Assembly (NCBI RefSeq): GCF_900156875.1
Contig: NZ_LT707409.1
Location: forward strand, 2,979,758 to 3,043,757
Direction: 5' to 3'
Length of the DNA: 64,000 bases
Source of the DNA: Robertmurraya dakarensis
GTDB taxonomy: Bacteria > Bacillota > Bacilli > Bacillales > Cytobacillaceae
In this document: positions 62,014 through 64,000 of the stretch, one piece after another
Position numbering within the stretch: the stretch's first letter is position 1
How the letters are laid out: every line of letters starts with the position of its first letter
Position numbers and translations under genes: made by a program
Notes under the pieces: model-generated
The model's database searches: none
What the model saw: the letters and a program-made list of their open reading frames with translations, nothing else
What the model was told of the DNA's origin: nothing

Positions 62014-63081
62014 TTATCTGTCTTTCGCTGCGGAATATCGTAATCCGCGCATGAATTTGAGTAATGGCTTATGGTCTTTTCCAACGAGACCAATTTTTTC
62101 AGCAAATATTTCGATTAAGACTACGAGCACCGCAACAAGGATTACCGCTCCCCAAATCTTTGCCTGTGAGAAAATGACTGCTACCAGCGCAAAGAACGCT
62201 GCGATTGCGTATATGATTAACACCGTCTGTCTGTGTGTAAAGCCTACCTTTAACAAGCAATGATGCAAATGCGACTTGTCTGGAGCCGAGATCGGCTGCT
62301 TGTTCACAATTCTGCGGATGATCGCAAATAATGTATCAGAAATTGGAACTCCGAGGATAATAACAGGGATAATTAACGAGATAAGTGTTAATTCCTTAAA
62401 CCCTAGGAGTGACAACACCGAGATCATAAAGCCTAAGAACAACGCCCCCGTGTCTCCCATAAAAATCTTTGCCGGGTGGAAATTATAGAGCAAGAATCCA
62501 AGTGTACTTGCGAATACAATCGCTCCCATCACAGAGACAAATCCATATCCCATAAACATCGCCATTCCAGAAATGGCGATTAACGCGATGGATGAAACCC
62601 CGGCTGCAAGTCCGTCAAGTCCATCAATCAGGTTGATGGCATTTGTGATGCCGACAATCCAAAGTATGGTAATTGGAATCTCAAGGAAACCAAAGTTAAT
62701 TTGACCGAAAAAAGGAACGTCAATGAATTCAAGCTGAATGCCACCAAGTATGACGACAACAGCAGCTGCAATTAATTGACCGCCAAATTTTACTTTGGCC
62801 GATAATTCCATCATATCGTCCAGAATTCCAGTTATGATGATAATCGTGCTTCCAATCATGATGGCCATGGCATATTCTGAATATTGACCCCAATCCCAGA
62901 TCATGAATCCAATTAAGAAACTGATGAAGATCGCGAGCCCGCCAAGTCTCGGCATGATTTTTTGGTGTACTTTACGTTGGTTCGGTTTATCTGTTGCGCC
63001 TATTTTAAAGGCTAATTTTTTTACTAAAGGAGTTATCAGGATGGAACTTATAAAGCAAATCAATAAGGTCAAGTAGAACAT
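62014..63081 (-). CDS. tagO: Undecaprenyl-phosphate GlcNAc-1-phosphate transferase TagO
   Basis: A 355-residue polytopic enzyme with about 10-11 membrane segments. Catalytic motifs are GILDDMMEL, NAINLIDGLDGLAAG and FMGDTGALFLG, with a conserved HLHH near SAPDKSHLHH. It starts wall teichoic acid synthesis by moving GlcNAc-1-P from UDP-GlcNAc to the lipid carrier. ATG 63081 with AAGGAGG 6 bases upstream; an in-frame ATG at 63150 is not supported. Confidence 0.96.
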   Translation of the reverse strand: MFYLTLLICFISSILITPLVKKLAFKIGATDKPNQRKVHQKIMPRLGGLAIFISFLIGFMIWDWGQYSEYAMAIMIGSTIIIITGILDDMMELSAKVKFGGQLIAAAVVVILGGIQLEFIDVPFFGQINFGFLEIPITILWIVGITNAINLIDGLDGLAAGVSSIALIAISGMAMFMGYGFVSVMGAIVFASTLGFLLYNFHPAKIFMGDTGALFLGFMISVLSLLGFKELTLISLIIPVIILGVPISDTLFAIIRRIVNKQPISAPDKSHLHHCLLKVGFTHRQTVLIIYAIAAFFALVAVIFSQAKIWGAVILVAVLVVLIEIFAEKIGLVGKDHKPLLKFMRGLRYSAAKDR

Positions 63082-63399
63082 GAAGACCCTCCTTAGATTA
63101 TATCTTGCCAAAAAGTAATGATTGTTAAACAGTACATTGGCTGATTCCAAAATTACAGTATTTCATGAATTTTTTAACATTTGTGATCTTCAAATCTTGT
63201 ATCCTACCAAATTTAGATATATACAAGTACCACGAGGATTATAACATAGTAACCCAAACTTGAGAATACTATTTTTATCGAAAAAGCTCAGATTTTCGAC
63301 AATTCCTCCATTAACATAATTTATAATCTCATATTCTTGCAAATTTTGATATAATAGATTCTACCTTAATATTTACAAAGTTTAGGAGGTAGAAATTTA
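63082..63399. other. tagO / small secreted protein divergent control region
   Basis: About 320 very AT-rich bases. A TATAAT lies near 63350 for the rightward gene, but I could not match a -35 box. No coding frame or strong stem seen. Confidence 0.5.
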
Positions 63400-63612
63400 A
63401 TGAAAAAGAAATTGCTTACTGGTTTTTTAACCGCGTTAGTTTTAATATCACTCATCTCCATCCCGAAGATTTCCGCTGCAAGTGAAACAGTGATTGCGAG
63501 TGTTGAATGGGTTATGACCGAGCTTAACCCGCTCCAGGACAAGGTCGAGGAATTGGAAAACCGAGTAGAACAGCTGGAAAAACAAGTCATTGAACTAAAG
63601 AAAGGAAATTAA
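63400..63612 (+). CDS. Small secreted coiled-coil protein
   Basis: A 70-residue protein with a Sec signal peptide (MKKKLLTGFLTALVLI, cleavage near ISAAS). The mature part of about 45 residues is a short coiled coil with heptads (VEELENRVEQLEKQV). AGGAGG lies 9-10 bases before ATG. It lies 4 bases before the next gene and probably works with it outside the cell. No family recognised; its place resembles small genes of lyt-type operons. Confidence 0.75.
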   Translation: MKKKLLTGFLTALVLISLISIPKISAASETVIASVEWVMTELNPLQDKVEELENRVEQLEKQVIELKKGN

Positions 63613-63616
63613 TTCA

Positions 63617-64000
63617 ATGAATAAATGTATGTATCGTAAAACCTCCCTTGCAGCTGTTTTAGCCATTTTGTTATTGTTCCCATTTGGACAAGCGGACGCT
63701 TCTGGGACAACTTTATCGAATCCTGTCACATATAAGACGGAAGTTAAGGTCAAATTGTTACCTACAAATACATTTTCATTAAAAATTAATGGGCTGTATG
63801 AAATCGTCAATCTTGATAATAATACGATTATTCCCTATTCATTTTTGTCCGTAACCCAAAAAGATGGTGCTTTACAAATTTTAACAGCATCAGAAAGCTT
63901 CACTTCTGTAAAAGGGATCGATATTAACGAAATCCAATACAGTGCCGACAATGATGTCGAAGTGACCGGCATCAATACGGCACAAGGTGTGAAGCCTGTT
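63617..64000 (+). CDS. Probable SpoIID/LytB-like secreted protein (partial)
   Basis: The first 128 residues are in the window and the frame is open at its end. A signal peptide (MNKCMYRKTSLAAVLAIL, cleavage near ADASG) is followed by beta-rich sequence (KVKLLPTNTFSLKING, then YEIVNLDNNTIIPYS). This is like the N-terminal region of secreted SpoIID/LytB amidase enhancers, where the catalytic-type domain comes later. The tagO neighbourhood and wall context fit, but the deciding part lies outside the window. Confidence 0.5.
   Translation, partial: MNKCMYRKTSLAAVLAILLLFPFGQADASGTTLSNPVTYKTEVKVKLLPTNTFSLKINGLYEIVNLDNNTIIPYSFLSVTQKDGALQILTASESFTSVKGIDINEIQYSADNDVEVTGINTAQGVKPV

Overview
The window is a chromosomal segment of a low-GC, Gram-positive, endospore-forming member of the Bacillaceae. 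Gene order follows the Bacillus subtilis block minJ-ctpB-ftsXE-cccB-prfB-secA-hpf-fliTSD-flaG-hag-csrA-fliW-flgLKNM-yvyF-comF-degV-degUS-yvyE-LCP-tagO. Further support comes from AGGAGG-type ribosome binding sites, frequent TTG and GTG starts, wall teichoic acid genes and an Sda-like sporulation checkpoint gene. It does not match B. subtilis in detail. Several accessory genes are inserted, comFB is absent between comFA and comFC, and the flagellar proteins are much larger. I cannot name the species.

Layout. 1-1850: an IS110-family insertion sequence with a structured upstream region. 2334-12645: cell division and cell wall genes (MinJ, a class A PBP, CtpB, a CwlO-coil/M23 hydrolase, FtsX, FtsE), then cytochrome c-551 and a YitT-family membrane protein. 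12989-16816: prfB with its programmed +1 frameshift, and secA. 17018-25005: a SEC-C protein, a split chromate transporter, a diguanylate cyclase, a c-di-GMP-I riboswitch leading into a small unknown gene and an HD-GYP phosphodiesterase, hpf and an MFS transporter. 25240-28017: a second c-di-GMP-I riboswitch with a terminator ahead of a 71-residue orphan, a LysR regulator, a 52-residue protein and a decayed copy of the MFS gene.

28224-53496 is a flagellar late-gene region read leftwards. It holds fliT, fliS, fliD, flaG, an accessory island (tyrosine recombinase, nonsense-interrupted radC-like gene, frameshifted gene, small motility genes), hag, csrA, fliW, yviE, flgL, flgK, flgN, flgM and yaaR. 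Upstream of yaaR is an unusual set: a 1105-residue flagellin with repeat units, a second FliS-like chaperone, a stand-alone FlhB C-terminal domain protein and a 1659-residue FliK/YlqG-like protein with about eleven 90-residue repeats. Sigma-D-like promoters precede fliS2 and the giant gene. I infer a dedicated module for making a second, giant-flagellin structure, with its own chaperone and its own length-control/export-switch pair. This is the best candidate for an undescribed system here.

53633-64000: comFC, comFA, a duplicated non-coding repeat, degV, an Sda-like gene, degU, degS, yvyE, an LCP ligase, tagO, a small secreted coiled-coil protein and the start of a probable LytB/SpoIID-like gene.

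How they fit together. Motility is controlled here by sigma-D/FlgM, by CsrA/FliW acting on the hag leader, by DegS/DegU, and probably by c-di-GMP (one cyclase, one phosphodiesterase, two riboswitches). FtsEX, the M23 hydrolase, CtpB, MinJ and the PBP form a division and wall-remodelling group. LCP and TagO serve wall teichoic acid synthesis.
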